Below the pieces are notes generated by a model. It was not told the origin of the DNA. It made no database searches and saw only the letters and a program-made list of their open reading frames with translations. From NCBI RefSeq assembly GCF_030063415.1, contig NZ_JASITA010000045.1, forward strand, positions 1 to 57,826: 57,826 bases of DNA, in the 5' to 3' direction. Source of the DNA: Streptomyces sp. H27-C3 (lineage in GTDB: Bacteria; Actinomycetota; Actinomycetes; Streptomycetales; Streptomycetaceae). The position numbers were made by a program, and so were the translations under genes. Each line of letters opens with the position of its first letter. Positions within the stretch are counted from its first letter, which is position 1. Shown here piece after piece: positions 9,201 to 17,489 of this stretch.

Positions 9201-10254
9201 GGACGATGTCGCGGTACGGCGAATTTCGACACTCTTGGAACCTACGGGGAGGGTTGAAGGTAATCCCCTCCGGTTGGCCGAAAATCTCGGCGTCACTTTC
9301 GAGGGATGCAAGCCTACGGGTTCAGGCTTTGTAGTTACGTCAATCGAAGCAGCAGAGTGGGCAGAGGCCGACCCTCGAAATTCCGATGTGGTTCTCCCGT
9401 ACCTCGGAGGCGAGGACCTCAATTCTCGCCCAGACAGCTCCGCTTCTCGCCACATCATCGACTTTACTAATCACCAAGAAGAATCAGCAAAACGGTACGC
9501 ATTGCCGTACGAGAGGGCGCTCGAACAAGTCAGACCGCAGCGCCTTAAGAATAATCGAAAGGTTTATCGCGACTACTGGTGGCAGTTCGCCGAGAAACGC
9601 CCTGGCCTACGCAAGGCTATTTCAGAACTGAGCGAAGTCCTTGCCATGCCCAGGCACTCTGTCACTGCTATGCCGAGCCGGATTTCCAACGACCGAGTAT
9701 TTGGTGACGCACTGGTGGTATTTGCGACCGACTCATTCTTTGATCAGGCAGTGCTCTCGTCGGCGCCGCATCAAATGTGGGCGATCAAATACGGATCTGG
9801 CCTACGCAAGGATCCGCGGTACACCCCGTCTGGCGTGTTCGAAACCTTCCCCCTGCCACCAGCAGACGATGGCCGACTGGCCGAACTTGGCAGAATTCTC
9901 CACACTGAGCGCCGTGAGATCATGTTGCGCCGAGGTCTCGGCCTGACCAAGGTTTACAACCTGGTCAACGACCCCGGCATCGCTGACAGCGCCGACCCTG
10001 ACGTGGCCCGCCTGCGCGAGATCCACGTCGAGCTCGACCGAGCCGTCATGGCCGCCTACGGTTGGGACGAGGTCTCCCTGGATCACGGCTTTCACACCTA
10101 TCGCCAGATGGAGCGCTGGACGGTGAGCCCCGCCGCCCGGGTGGAGATCCTCGACCGCCTCCTTGAAGAGAACCACCGCCGGGCTGCCTCACAAGGCGTT
10201 GTCAGTCCCTCCGACAGCAATGAAGCCACCGAGGAAGAGGAGGGCGACGAGTGA
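6217..10254 (+). CDS. drmMI: DISARM adenine-specific DNA methyltransferase DrmMI
   Basis: This 1345-residue N6-adenine methyltransferase has a large N-terminal domain, as in type IIG/BREX-like enzymes and DrmMI. The SAM-binding motif DIACGSGAF is at residues 618-626 and the catalytic NPPF at 878-881; a target-recognition region should follow. It should mark host DNA so that DISARM spares it. Codon use changes from about 8750 to 9830: A/T third positions become common there and the flanks return to very high GC3, suggesting exchange of the recognition domain. It overlaps drmD (ATGA) and drmA (GTGA), which implies coupled translation. Confidence 0.92.
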   Translation: MSRKYAPTAVDLHRAWLELVDTDGPFLAVPALERLWPQGIPQPDARALDAIKDAKPAFEKAWENWDEYPDDDAALDIYREARDTWVDLVLRQGLRWGASYTVLAPAAAEIHSPDYSVSVGATGALIHGDTTGALVLITDPAESLRDPLTDGWSASPIDRMEELLRASGVPIGVVTDGRWWALVSARPQTMVASGIVDAQTWIEEPQTRNAFIELLQRRRLIGGKPKDRLTELFGESVTAAEKITEALGTQVRRAVELIVQALSEGALEARRRGEADPLPAQRGEVYGGAVTVMMRVVFLLFAEERGLLPQSRLFAMGYGISDELDLLDAREKEEGEQALDATFLTWHRLLATSQALYRGASFEDLRLPEYGGSLFDPARFGFLTACDSQDTLAITVSDRVMLEVLRAVQIAQLPGGARRISFRDIDVEQIGYIYEGLLGYSCEPAEEIVVGLTGSAGSEPEVPLATLEELSTVKHTEAALTDAILAWVKVNQPAAKPSSKAALGKALKAGETLDDIEIALRDVTDDPELRERLRPFIGIIRRDLRGRPLVVEPGGVLLVETPSRASAGAHYTPRSLAEEVVRYALEPLVYAPGPHQTANQDAWRPLDSDQILELRIADIACGSGAFLVAAARYLADRLVEAWQRERVAYGRTPHDLLVHAIRTVVATCLYGADINGMAVEMCKLSLWLVSLDPKLPFSFVDDKVLHGNALLGLTDADQLRRLHIDPTAAGNQFSVFALDVDDILDQATRLRRQLASEVDDNDPQRSAATKRRQWRRYQELTEQLADVADGVIAAGLQWGGKPGKHLKAAYENLRIAVESAYPAGGEDAERDRTMLDGIQEAGLSPTVTTDYTRWKPLHWILAVPDVMERGGFDAIIGNPPFLAGSDITGVMGTNVRDWLVEVCASGHRGNADVVAYFFLRAEKLLTPAGGLGLIATNSIAQGKSREVSLDKMTQNGFTITRSIQSRPWPAASASLEYAAIWGTCRTVASDTPRFADDVAVRRISTLLEPTGRVEGNPLRLAENLGVTFEGCKPTGSGFVVTSIEAAEWAEADPRNSDVVLPYLGGEDLNSRPDSSASRHIIDFTNHQEESAKRYALPYERALEQVRPQRLKNNRKVYRDYWWQFAEKRPGLRKAISELSEVLAMPRHSVTAMPSRISNDRVFGDALVVFATDSFFDQAVLSSAPHQMWAIKYGSGLRKDPRYTPSGVFETFPLPPADDGRLAELGRILHTERREIMLRRGLGLTKVYNLVNDPGIADSADPDVARLREIHVELDRAVMAAYGWDEVSLDHGFHTYRQMERWTVSPAARVEILDRLLEENHRRAASQGVVSPSDSNEATEEEEGDE

Positions 10255-13200
10255 CCACCCCCCAGCGCAACAACGCCCAGCCCACCGCCGGCACCCCCCA
10301 GGCCCCGCCGTATCGCCTCGCCCTTGACCCCGACGACCGTTCCTGGACGGCACGCGAGAACCTGGTCGACATCTTGGAGCGGGAGCTCCTCGGCCCGGCC
10401 AACGGCCCGGAAGAGATCCTCGAAGGCGTCCCCGACTCGGCGTACCTGATCGGCCGGATCGCGCCCGTACGACTCACCGCCGGCCGCGCTGACCCTGGCG
10501 AGGCGGGCTCGAACGAGGCCGCTAGCGACGTAGGCGATGCCGTGGACGCCGCCGAGAGCCGGGGTGTCCCACTGACCGCGGTCGATGACAGCAGTGCCAG
10601 TTCGGATGAGGACGAGGTCGAGGACCAGCCGCAGAAACGCGGATTGATGATCCCGGCGTCGATGGGGCTTCGGTGCCAGATCCCCGACGACCTGGACGAG
10701 TTCACGGTCACCGCCTCGTGGGGCACATACGAGCCGGTGAAGGAGAAGCGTGGTGAGGGCGTAGACGCCAGCGAGGGCGAGGCGCCCGCTCCTGCCTTCC
10801 GCCGTTTCCAGCGCACCCCCCACGCCATCGCCAAGACGATCAGGGTCGCTGACCTGGGGCCGTCCCGAACGACGGAGATCACACTCAAGGACAAGATCGT
10901 GCTCCGGGTGGATCGCTACGACGACACCGAGCGTGGCTGCCGGTTGATAGAGGTGGCGCTCTGCAACGACCGGGAGACCCCGCGCAAGATCCCGGTTGAA
11001 GCATGGCTGTACCAGACGAAGCTGTCGGTGTCGGCAGGCGGGGCAGAGGTCTTCCTGCCGGTCAACGACGTACTTCTCGATACGCGTGAGGAGCAGGACG
11101 ACGAGCTGCGTCGGCTGCGGCTGCAGTACCGCAATCGTCTGGAGTTCGCTCACGGTCGAACCTGCTCGGTGGACTGGAAGACCGTCGAGGGGGCACGCAG
11201 GGCGAGCAAGGTCTGGACGACGTGGCTGCCGGTGAGCGAGACGCCGCAGACGGCTGCCGAGGAGATCGGTGCGGCCCTGTTGGACATGCGCAAGCTCCAG
11301 GGAGCGTCAACCGTCGAGCTGCGCACAGGACTTGAACCAATCGTCGCGGGTTACACGGCCTGGTTGGACGACGAGCAGCGGAGAGCCGAGGCCCTTCCGG
11401 ATCATTTGCGGTCCGAGGGCCTGGAAGCGGTTGAGGACGCGCGCCGGGTACAGCACCAGCTCGCCGACGGACTGGAGTTTCTTCTCGGGGACGAGGAGGC
11501 GTTGCGCTGCTTCCGATTCATGAACCGGGTGATGGCCGATCAGCGTGTGCAGTCGCAGGTCGCGGAGCGGCGGGCGAGCGCACCCGAGGAGGGCATTGAC
11601 GAGGCCCGCGAAGCGATCCTTGCCGACAAGAAGGAACGGGCGCATTCGTGGCGTACCTTCCAGCTGGCCTTCGTGCTCATGCAGTTGCCGATGCTGTCCG
11701 ATCCGGCGGCTGAGAAGCGGTCGGGAGATCTGGCCAAGGCGCAGCTGCTGTTCTTCCCGACCGGTGGTGGCAAGACGGAGGCGTATCTCGGTCTTGCCGC
11801 GTATACCTTCGCGATCAGGCGCCGTCAGGGCGTCGTGGATGCCTTTGACGGACCGCTGGATGGACGGTCTGGGGTAGCTGTCCTCATGCGGTACACGCTG
11901 CGCCTGCTCACTGCTCAGCAGTTCCAGCGTGCCACCACGCTGGTGTGCGCGGCTGAGCTGGCGCGGCGCGATGACGTGGCGACGTGGGGGGATGAGCCGT
12001 TCCGGATCGGCCTGTGGGTCGGGACCGATGTGAGTCCGAAGCGGTACGACGAGGCTGCCGATCAGCTACAGAAAGCCCATGGGGGCCGTGGCTATCGACT
12101 GACGGTGCTGCAGATCCAGCGTTGCCCGTGGTGCGGGACCCGGGTCGAGGCGCGGGATGTACGCACAGAGCCCGCGCTGCGCCGGGTGTATGTGTACTGC
12201 GGTGACGAGCTGGCCGAGTGCCCGTTCGCCGACGGCGGTGAGGTCCCCAACGGGCTGCCGGTGCTCACGGTGGACGAGGAGATCTACCGTCTCGCGCCGG
12301 CGTTCGTCATCGCCACGGTGGACAAGTTCGCCCGCCTGGCCCGCGAGGGCGAGGCCGCCTCGCTCTTCGGGCATGTCTCGCGGCATTGCGAGCGGCACGG
12401 CTTCGTCCACCCCGACTATCAGCAGTGCGACATCAAGGACGGCAGCAAGCACCCCAAGAAGGACAGCCACCCGGCCGCCCACGTACGTCCGGCCATGCGG
12501 CTGCGGCCCCCGGATCTTGTCATCCAGGACGAACTGCACCTGATCACCGGAGCGCTCGGCACCACGGTCGGTCTGTTCGAGGTGGCCATCGATGTAATGA
12601 CCGACTGGCGGACGAAGGACGGGCGCCCGGTGCGCCCGCTCCTTGTCGCCTCCACCGCCACCGCACGCAACGCATCCGACCAGGTATGTGCCCTGTATGG
12701 GCGGGACGTCACCATCTTCCCGCCGCAGGTCCTGGACGCCGGGAACACGTTCTTCTCCAAGGAGATCCCAGTCTCCGAGAAGAACCCCGGGCGCCGGTAC
12801 GTCGGGGTCAGCACGACGGGAGTGCGTTTGACCACGGCGGAGATCCGGGTTGCCGAGGTCCTCATGGCCGGCGGGCAACTGCTGATTGACCGCTCGGGCA
12901 GCGTGGCCGACCCGTATATGAGCCTGGTCGGCTACTTCAGCGCCACCCGTGAACTGGCGGGCATGGCACGCTATATGAGCGACGACATCCAGACTGCGCT
13001 CGCCAAGGGACGCCCCTGGTCGAAGCTGCCTCGCCGCACCGGCACCGACTTCGGTTCGCTGCACGTCGCCGAGCTGACGTCACGGGTGGCCAGCGCCGAC
13101 ATCACTGCGACGCTGGACCAGATGGCCATGTCGTTTGATCCCGGCTTCGATTCCACGGCGGGCAAGCGCAACCGGCGCGCCTTGCGGGAGGCGAAGAAGC

Positions 13201-14003
13201 CGGATCTCACCCGCGAGGTCAATCCGTACGACGTGGTACTGGCCACCTCCATGCTGCAAGTGGGCGTCGACGTACCCCGGCTCGGCCTGATGCTCGTGGT
13301 CGGCCAGCCGAAGAACACCGCCGAGTACATTCAGGCGTCTTCCCGCGTCGGCCGCGACGGCGCCCGGCCGGGGCTGGTTCTGGCACTGGGGAACTGGGCG
13401 CGGCCCAGGGACCTCGCCCACTTCGAGCAGTTCCGGCACTATCACGAGACGTTCTATGCGCAGGTCGAGGCGCTCTCGGTCACACCGTTCTCGGTGACCT
13501 CCTTGGAGCGCGGCCTGGACGGTGTCTTGGTCAGCGCGGCCAGGGTCCTGCAGGCCACCAGGGCCGGTCACGGCCAGGGGCTGTCCCCGGAGGACGGTGC
13601 AGCGCGTATCGAGTCCGAGCAGCACTTCGCAGGTGAGCTCATCGAAGCCCTCGTACGCCGAATCGCCCGGGCTGGCGATGAGGACGCCGCCGACCGCGCC
13701 CGCCTGCGCCTGGAGAACCGGCTCGACCAGTGGGGCAAGCGGCGCAAGCACCTCATGGACCTACGCAAGTCCCTGGTCTACGAAAAGGTCTTGGACGACA
13801 CCCGACACGACGCGCTGATGATGAGCGCGGAGAACGCCAAGGCAGGCATCGACACCCGGGACGCGCCTCCGTTCATCGTCGCGAACTCGATGCGTGAGGT
13901 TCAGCCGGAGATCAACTTGCTAGTAAGTCCGATCAAGGAACGTCTGGTGTACCGGGCGCCTGACTACGCCCCGAAGTGGCAGATGCCGGAGGAAAACTCG
14001 TGA
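10251..14003 (+). CDS. drmA: DISARM helicase DrmA
   Basis: This 1250-residue SF2 helicase has a large helical insertion and belongs to the DISARM core. Walker A TGGGKTE is at residues 504-510 and the DExH box DELH at 760-763. A possible zinc ribbon (CPWCG with later Cys pairs) lies around 620-660. The C-terminal lobe contains VVLATSMLQVGVDVPRLG and SSRVGRDG from about 1030. In characterised DISARM, DrmA works with DrmB in a complex that recognises DNA with a 5' overhang. The GTG start overlaps the drmMI stop as GTGA, and the 3' end overlaps drmB. Confidence 0.93.
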   Translation: MTTPQRNNAQPTAGTPQAPPYRLALDPDDRSWTARENLVDILERELLGPANGPEEILEGVPDSAYLIGRIAPVRLTAGRADPGEAGSNEAASDVGDAVDAAESRGVPLTAVDDSSASSDEDEVEDQPQKRGLMIPASMGLRCQIPDDLDEFTVTASWGTYEPVKEKRGEGVDASEGEAPAPAFRRFQRTPHAIAKTIRVADLGPSRTTEITLKDKIVLRVDRYDDTERGCRLIEVALCNDRETPRKIPVEAWLYQTKLSVSAGGAEVFLPVNDVLLDTREEQDDELRRLRLQYRNRLEFAHGRTCSVDWKTVEGARRASKVWTTWLPVSETPQTAAEEIGAALLDMRKLQGASTVELRTGLEPIVAGYTAWLDDEQRRAEALPDHLRSEGLEAVEDARRVQHQLADGLEFLLGDEEALRCFRFMNRVMADQRVQSQVAERRASAPEEGIDEAREAILADKKERAHSWRTFQLAFVLMQLPMLSDPAAEKRSGDLAKAQLLFFPTGGGKTEAYLGLAAYTFAIRRRQGVVDAFDGPLDGRSGVAVLMRYTLRLLTAQQFQRATTLVCAAELARRDDVATWGDEPFRIGLWVGTDVSPKRYDEAADQLQKAHGGRGYRLTVLQIQRCPWCGTRVEARDVRTEPALRRVYVYCGDELAECPFADGGEVPNGLPVLTVDEEIYRLAPAFVIATVDKFARLAREGEAASLFGHVSRHCERHGFVHPDYQQCDIKDGSKHPKKDSHPAAHVRPAMRLRPPDLVIQDELHLITGALGTTVGLFEVAIDVMTDWRTKDGRPVRPLLVASTATARNASDQVCALYGRDVTIFPPQVLDAGNTFFSKEIPVSEKNPGRRYVGVSTTGVRLTTAEIRVAEVLMAGGQLLIDRSGSVADPYMSLVGYFSATRELAGMARYMSDDIQTALAKGRPWSKLPRRTGTDFGSLHVAELTSRVASADITATLDQMAMSFDPGFDSTAGKRNRRALREAKKPDLTREVNPYDVVLATSMLQVGVDVPRLGLMLVVGQPKNTAEYIQASSRVGRDGARPGLVLALGNWARPRDLAHFEQFRHYHETFYAQVEALSVTPFSVTSLERGLDGVLVSAARVLQATRAGHGQGLSPEDGAARIESEQHFAGELIEALVRRIARAGDEDAADRARLRLENRLDQWGKRRKHLMDLRKSLVYEKVLDDTRHDALMMSAENAKAGIDTRDAPPFIVANSMREVQPEINLLVSPIKERLVYRAPDYAPKWQMPEENS

Positions 14004-16033
14004 GTGACGAGACCCGATTCGTCCACGACGTCGCTCACGCCGTCGACCCGCTGGGCGACCTGGAGCAGGAGGCGGAGAAGGCCACCAAGCACAACCGCGC
14101 CAAAGTCGGCTCGGCCCGCCCCTCCTCCCTGCTCTACACCTACGGCCCCGGTGCGATCATGGACCTGCCACAGTTCACGATCATGCCCACCGGGCTCGAC
14201 GAGTGGGACCGCATCTGGCAGCGGCGCGAATCCGCACCCCCACAGATCCACGCCCCGCGGCTACGGAACGTGGTGCGCTGGATGATGGGATCACCCGACG
14301 TGCAGCTGCGGCCGTATCCGTGGCAGCCGAAGAAATACAGCCGCTCCGCCGAAGGCAACGACCTCGGCGTCCCCTCCCGCGTCTTCCCACAGTGGCTGCG
14401 GTGCACGGGCTGCGACATGCTCGGACTGCTCGCGCAGTTCGACTACCGCAATACGCATCCCTTCCGCACAGACCTGGCCGTCTTCGAACACACCAAGTGC
14501 ACGGGCCGCGCGGGAACCGGCCCACGCAAAGCGATGCGGCGCACCGCCATCCCGGCCCGGTACCTGCTGGCCTGTGTGGACGGGCACCTGGATGAGTTCC
14601 CGTACGACCTGTGGGTGCACCGCGGGCAACCGTGCAGCAAAGCGGAACTGCCCGCCCTGAAGATGGTCGACCGGACCGCCGGCAAGGGGGCCTCGGCTGT
14701 TATCCACTGCGCTTCGTGCGGTCTGCGCCGCCCGATGAACGAGGCCCAGGGCGAGGCCGGTAAGGCGAAACTTCCCCAGTGCCGCGGGCGACACCCTCAC
14801 CTGGACGCCTTCGAGCCCAAGGGCTGCCGCAACGAAACCCGCCTCATGCTCGTCGGTGCCTCCAACCTGTGGTTCCCTGCCACCCAGTCGATCGTCGTCA
14901 TGCCGGAGTCCCAGGAGGAGAAGGCCAGCGACCTGGCCGACCGGGTCCGCACCGCGCTCGGCGACAAACTCGCCAAGTACCGCACCAACCTCGACCTGAT
15001 CAGGGACCTGCTCGGCATGGACGGTGGCGTCGACGTCACCGGTCTGTCCGACCATGACCTGGAACAAGTCCTTCATGTTGCCTCCGCGCCCACTGAGACT
15101 CCCGAGGAGCAGGAAGAGAAGCTCCGCGACTGGGACCCGGTCGACCTCCTCGTCCCCGAATGGCGCTACCTGCTGCGCGACATCGTCGGCACCCGCGTCG
15201 AAGACCCCAAAAGCGGACTCACTCTCGCCACCCGCGAGCGAGGCGACACACTGCAGCCGGAAATCACCCGCGTCCTCGCGGTCGAACGCCTCCGCAAGGT
15301 GAACGCCCTGGTCGGCTTCACCCGGATCGACGACATGGACCGAGTAGGAGATCTCCCCCGCCGGCTGGCCCCGCTGACCCGGACGCCGCGACCGGCCTGG
15401 ACTGTAGCAACCGAAGACCGGGGGGAGGGTATCTTCATCCAGCTCGACGAAAACGCGGTCGCTGCATGGGAGAAGCGCGTCCTGGACACCGACCTGTGGA
15501 CGTCCCACCGCGACGCGCACCGCAGGAACTTCGAGCGCCGCTTCTCCGACACCGCAGGCCAGGTCGACCCTGACACCCGCCTGAAGCCTCCGCGCTACTG
15601 GCTCGTCCACACCTTCGCCCACACCCTGATCCGCGAACTCGCCCTCACCTGCGGATACTCGGCTGCCAGCCTCAGCGAGCGCCTCTACGCCTGGCCTGCC
15701 GCCGAAGGCCGCGACCCATCAGCCGGACTTCTCATCTGCACCACCGCCTCCGACAGCGACGGCACCCTCGGCGGCCTCGTGCAGCTCAGCGAGCCCTCGC
15801 GCCTCCAGCGAGTCGTCGACAGCGCGCTGCGCAAAGCCACACGCTGCTCCTCCGACCCCATCTGCTCCAGGCGCACTCCGCAGGACCCCGAGGACTTCCT
15901 CCACGGCGCCGCCTGCCATTGCTGTGTGATGGCATCAGAGACCTCCTGCGAGCGCGCCAACCGCTTCCTCGACCGACGCTTCCTCCTCAACCTGCCCGGC
16001 AGCGACCTCGGGTACTTCCGAGTCAATGAGTGA
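14000..16033 (+). CDS. drmB: DISARM DUF1998 protein DrmB
   Basis: This 677-residue protein is the partner of DrmA. The N-terminal YTYGPGAIMDLPQFTI segment and the C-terminal Cys-rich zinc-binding region (RCSSDPIC, then GAACHCCVMASETSCER) are typical of DUF1998 proteins of DISARM. A CxxC pair (RCTGCDML) lies nearer the N-terminus. I chose the GTG at 14000, with GGAGGA 7 bases upstream, over an in-frame start at 13976. It overlaps the drmA stop as GTGA, and its end overlaps drmC by 8 bases. Confidence 0.92.
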   Translation: MSDETRFVHDVAHAVDPLGDLEQEAEKATKHNRAKVGSARPSSLLYTYGPGAIMDLPQFTIMPTGLDEWDRIWQRRESAPPQIHAPRLRNVVRWMMGSPDVQLRPYPWQPKKYSRSAEGNDLGVPSRVFPQWLRCTGCDMLGLLAQFDYRNTHPFRTDLAVFEHTKCTGRAGTGPRKAMRRTAIPARYLLACVDGHLDEFPYDLWVHRGQPCSKAELPALKMVDRTAGKGASAVIHCASCGLRRPMNEAQGEAGKAKLPQCRGRHPHLDAFEPKGCRNETRLMLVGASNLWFPATQSIVVMPESQEEKASDLADRVRTALGDKLAKYRTNLDLIRDLLGMDGGVDVTGLSDHDLEQVLHVASAPTETPEEQEEKLRDWDPVDLLVPEWRYLLRDIVGTRVEDPKSGLTLATRERGDTLQPEITRVLAVERLRKVNALVGFTRIDDMDRVGDLPRRLAPLTRTPRPAWTVATEDRGEGIFIQLDENAVAAWEKRVLDTDLWTSHRDAHRRNFERRFSDTAGQVDPDTRLKPPRYWLVHTFAHTLIRELALTCGYSAASLSERLYAWPAAEGRDPSAGLLICTTASDSDGTLGGLVQLSEPSRLQRVVDSALRKATRCSSDPICSRRTPQDPEDFLHGAACHCCVMASETSCERANRFLDRRFLLNLPGSDLGYFRVNE

Positions 16034-16760
16034 GACAGACGCACCACGACAGCTCGGCCAGCTCCTCACCGGGACCGAAGCCAAAGGCATCGCGGACCGG
16101 CTGGCCGACGGCGACACCCTCAGTACCGCGCTCAAATTCGTGGCGGCCGGCCAGCGAGCAGAAGTCCGGCATCTGCTGCAGGCCGTAGCTAGCAACGACG
16201 AGGCATCGAACCAGCAGATCCGCGTCCTGCGTGCGATCGAGGGCGCCCGGGCGCTGCCGACCACACTGTCGCCGCTGTGGACCATGCCCGGGCACCTCGC
16301 CCAGACCGGGCCGCTCACCACCTCGGTGACCCGCCTCGTCGACAGCGCGCGCCACGCCATCACATGCTCGACCTTCAACTTCCAACGGAGCTCGTCACTT
16401 TGGAAGTCACTACGGGAAGCTGCACAGCGCGACGACGTCGCCGTCCGTGTCTACATGGACACCCGGGCCGCCGATGACAGCGGACAGCACTGGTCTCCGA
16501 CGACCGAACAAGTCGCCGCTCACCTGGCACCAGCCGCGGTCTGGCGCACCAAGGAGTTCGACGGCACGTACGTCCGCAACCATGCCAAGTTCCTAGCCAT
16601 CGATCACCACCTTCTACTGGTGACCAGCGCGAACTTCTCCTGGAGCGCAGAGAACAACAACGTCGAGTTCGGCGTCCTCATCGACAACCCGAACCTCACG
16701 GAAGCTGTCGAGCGCGAGCTGCGGGAGACTGAAGGGGCCCTGTACGAACGAGTCTCCTGA
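16026..16760 (+). CDS. drmC: DISARM phospholipase D-like protein DrmC
   Basis: This 244-residue PLD-superfamily protein is the last gene of the operon. One HKD motif is visible as HAKFLAID (H186, K188, D193), followed by TSANFSWSAENNNVEFG. With a single HKD motif it would need to dimerise to form an active site, as PLD nucleases do. DrmC is the DISARM component reported as least essential for protection. It overlaps drmB by 8 bases. No clear terminator follows. Confidence 0.9.
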   Translation: MSETDAPRQLGQLLTGTEAKGIADRLADGDTLSTALKFVAAGQRAEVRHLLQAVASNDEASNQQIRVLRAIEGARALPTTLSPLWTMPGHLAQTGPLTTSVTRLVDSARHAITCSTFNFQRSSSLWKSLREAAQRDDVAVRVYMDTRAADDSGQHWSPTTEQVAAHLAPAAVWRTKEFDGTYVRNHAKFLAIDHHLLLVTSANFSWSAENNNVEFGVLIDNPNLTEAVERELRETEGALYERVS

Positions 16761-17489
16761 CGGTGCCAGATTCGAGTTGAGCTCGACCAGAAGGACTGGC
16801 GGAGGGAACCCGGATGATCTCATCGCCACCCCAATCACTTCTTACTGCCGCTCGATTAGGGCTGCGGACAGCCGTGTCCGGCATAAACGTGCTCGAACTG
16901 CGCGCAGTGACCAAACATGCGGCAGGTAAAGGCAGGCGTCGGAATAACCCCGCAGATGCCGACCGCGTTATGAGTTGACTGGCATCGTTAACTGGGCTGG
17001 GTCCGCGTTGCTACTGAAAGTTGGTCACCGTGCTGCGTCGCGAGGGTGCTGACTCCGTGCGGCGGGGGCAAGCTGGCGGATCCGCTGGAGGACGGGGTAC
17101 TGCTCGTCGCGGCGTACTGCCCAAGCTCCGCGTGGTGCGGTCGGGCAGGTTCAACTCCCGCTCGTACTCGCCCTCGGAGTAGAAGCACTGTCAGGGCATG
17201 TCCTCCGCGCCGCCGCGCGCAGGGTAGGAGGCGAACGCGCCCTCGTCCTCCAGGTTGTCGAGAGCGGCGGCTGTCGCACAGACCTCCTACTCAGGCTGCT
17301 GGCCTACCTGTTCCGACGCCCAGACGAAGCACGTCCGCGCCTACGGGTTCCACCCGACGTTCGCCAGCCCCGCTGGAGCGATCATGGCGGGCACAGCCCG
17401 CACCCTTGACTCTTGCTCCGTAGTCGTCGAGCGCAGCTGTCGGAGGTTACGGGTAAGTTGAACCCTTCATACGGATGGGAGGGCGGCGG
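16761..17489. other. Gene-poor spacer between DISARM and the STAND gene
   Basis: These 729 bp hold only short open frames (for example 17046-17423 and 17255-17461) with no recognisable motif, no good ribosome-binding site and many rare codon choices. The composition suggests decayed coding DNA, but I could not assign a family. No tRNA or hairpin terminator stands out. Confidence 0.5.

Noticed and set aside
17046..17423. 125-codon frame in the gap after DISARM
   Set aside because: Pro/Arg-rich, no recognisable domain and no ribosome-binding site.
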